Origin: JBNJEM01 sp051745935
GTDB taxonomy: Bacteria; Planctomycetota; Planctomycetia; Pirellulales; Pirellulaceae
DNA length: 34,445 nt
Reading direction: 5' to 3'
Assembly (NCBI GenBank): GCA_051745935.1
Contig: JBNJEM010000007.1
Location: 1-34,445, forward strand
Made by a program: the position numbers and the translations under genes. Every line of letters begins with the position of its first letter. The stretch's first letter is position 1. The notes beneath the pieces were generated by a model. It was not told the origin of the DNA, did not search any database, and saw only the letters and a program-made list of their open reading frames with translations. Positions 34,361-34,445 of this stretch are shown here, piece after piece.

Positions 34361-34445
34361 ATGAAGCAGGCAACCTTTGCGATCGCGTGCGTCATTCTAT
34401 GGTCCGTGCAGGCGGCAATGTGCGAAGCGCAAGACGAGCCTTCGG
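34361..34445 (+). CDS. Start of a secreted protein (cut by window edge)
   Basis: Only 28 codons are in the window: MKQATFAIACVILWSVQAAM and then CEAQDEPS. This looks like a signal peptide with a short basic n-region and hydrophobic core. Cleavage is probable after CEA, with the acidic QDEP beginning the mature protein. GGAG (34348-34351) lies nine bases upstream, and the TATAAT that ends family A copy A4 lies 19 bases before the ATG. The product cannot be identified. Confidence 0.6.
   Translation, partial: MKQATFAIACVILWSVQAAMCEAQDEPS

Overview
The window reads as chromosomal DNA from a planctomycete, probably near the Pirellulales. The reasons are a BBP7-type outer-membrane barrel protein (a family known almost only from Planctomycetota), an exosortase beside a chain-length regulator/BY-kinase and a Wza-like export protein, a DUF4962-heparinase-type gene, a high-GC base composition, wide gaps between genes, and many short palindromic intergenic repeats. 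No tRNA, rRNA, CRISPR array, phage gene or transposase gene was recognised. The assignment is an inference from gene content.

Layout. (1) 99-11941 is a surface-polysaccharide/exosortase locus. On the minus strand, in transcription order, lie a small secreted protein, an exosortase with an intact Cys/Arg/His triad, a Wzz-BY-kinase, and a 1491-residue membrane-anchored TPR protein. The Wza-like export protein is divergent on the plus strand. (2) 12066-16497 holds a DJ-1/PfpI protein (minus), N-acetylglucosamine-6-phosphate deacetylase, and a DUF362 protein with two 4Fe-4S motifs. (3) 17133-20656 holds a zinc-ribbon SAM methyltransferase followed closely by a secreted heparinase-like polysaccharide lyase. 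Convergent to these is an unusual secreted protein with two FAD modules (21112-24552). (4) 24971-26640 (minus) holds the BBP7 barrel and a solitary acyl carrier protein. (5) 27411-31331 (plus) holds a phosphofructokinase of PPi type, phosphatidylserine decarboxylase and phosphatidylserine synthase; the last two are consecutive steps of phosphatidylethanolamine synthesis. (6) 32094-33932 encodes a DsbD-like reductase with a short C-terminus, and a secreted protein begins at 34361 and runs off the window.

The most unusual content is between the genes. At least four repeat families can be read directly. Family A is 104 bp, has five copies, and ends in GGTATAAC/T. Family B is about 75-80 bp with inverted ends; there are six copies, three of them in tandem directly after the phosphofructokinase stop codon. 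Two 252/253-bp MITE-like elements have GTAACCGTTCACGGG ends and 8-bp target duplications, one exact and one 6/8. A GGG/CCC hairpin module occurs as inverted pairs, singly and probably as a four-unit tandem; two versions share the loop ACAAG while three stem pairs differ in a compensated way. Several of these repeats also decide gene starts: long reading-frame extensions of nagA and the DUF362 gene run through repeat copies, so internal starts were chosen.

Functionally the window is weighted to the cell envelope: polysaccharide polymer control and export, sorting of surface proteins, amino-sugar and polysaccharide breakdown, phospholipid headgroup synthesis, and extracytoplasmic thiol reduction.
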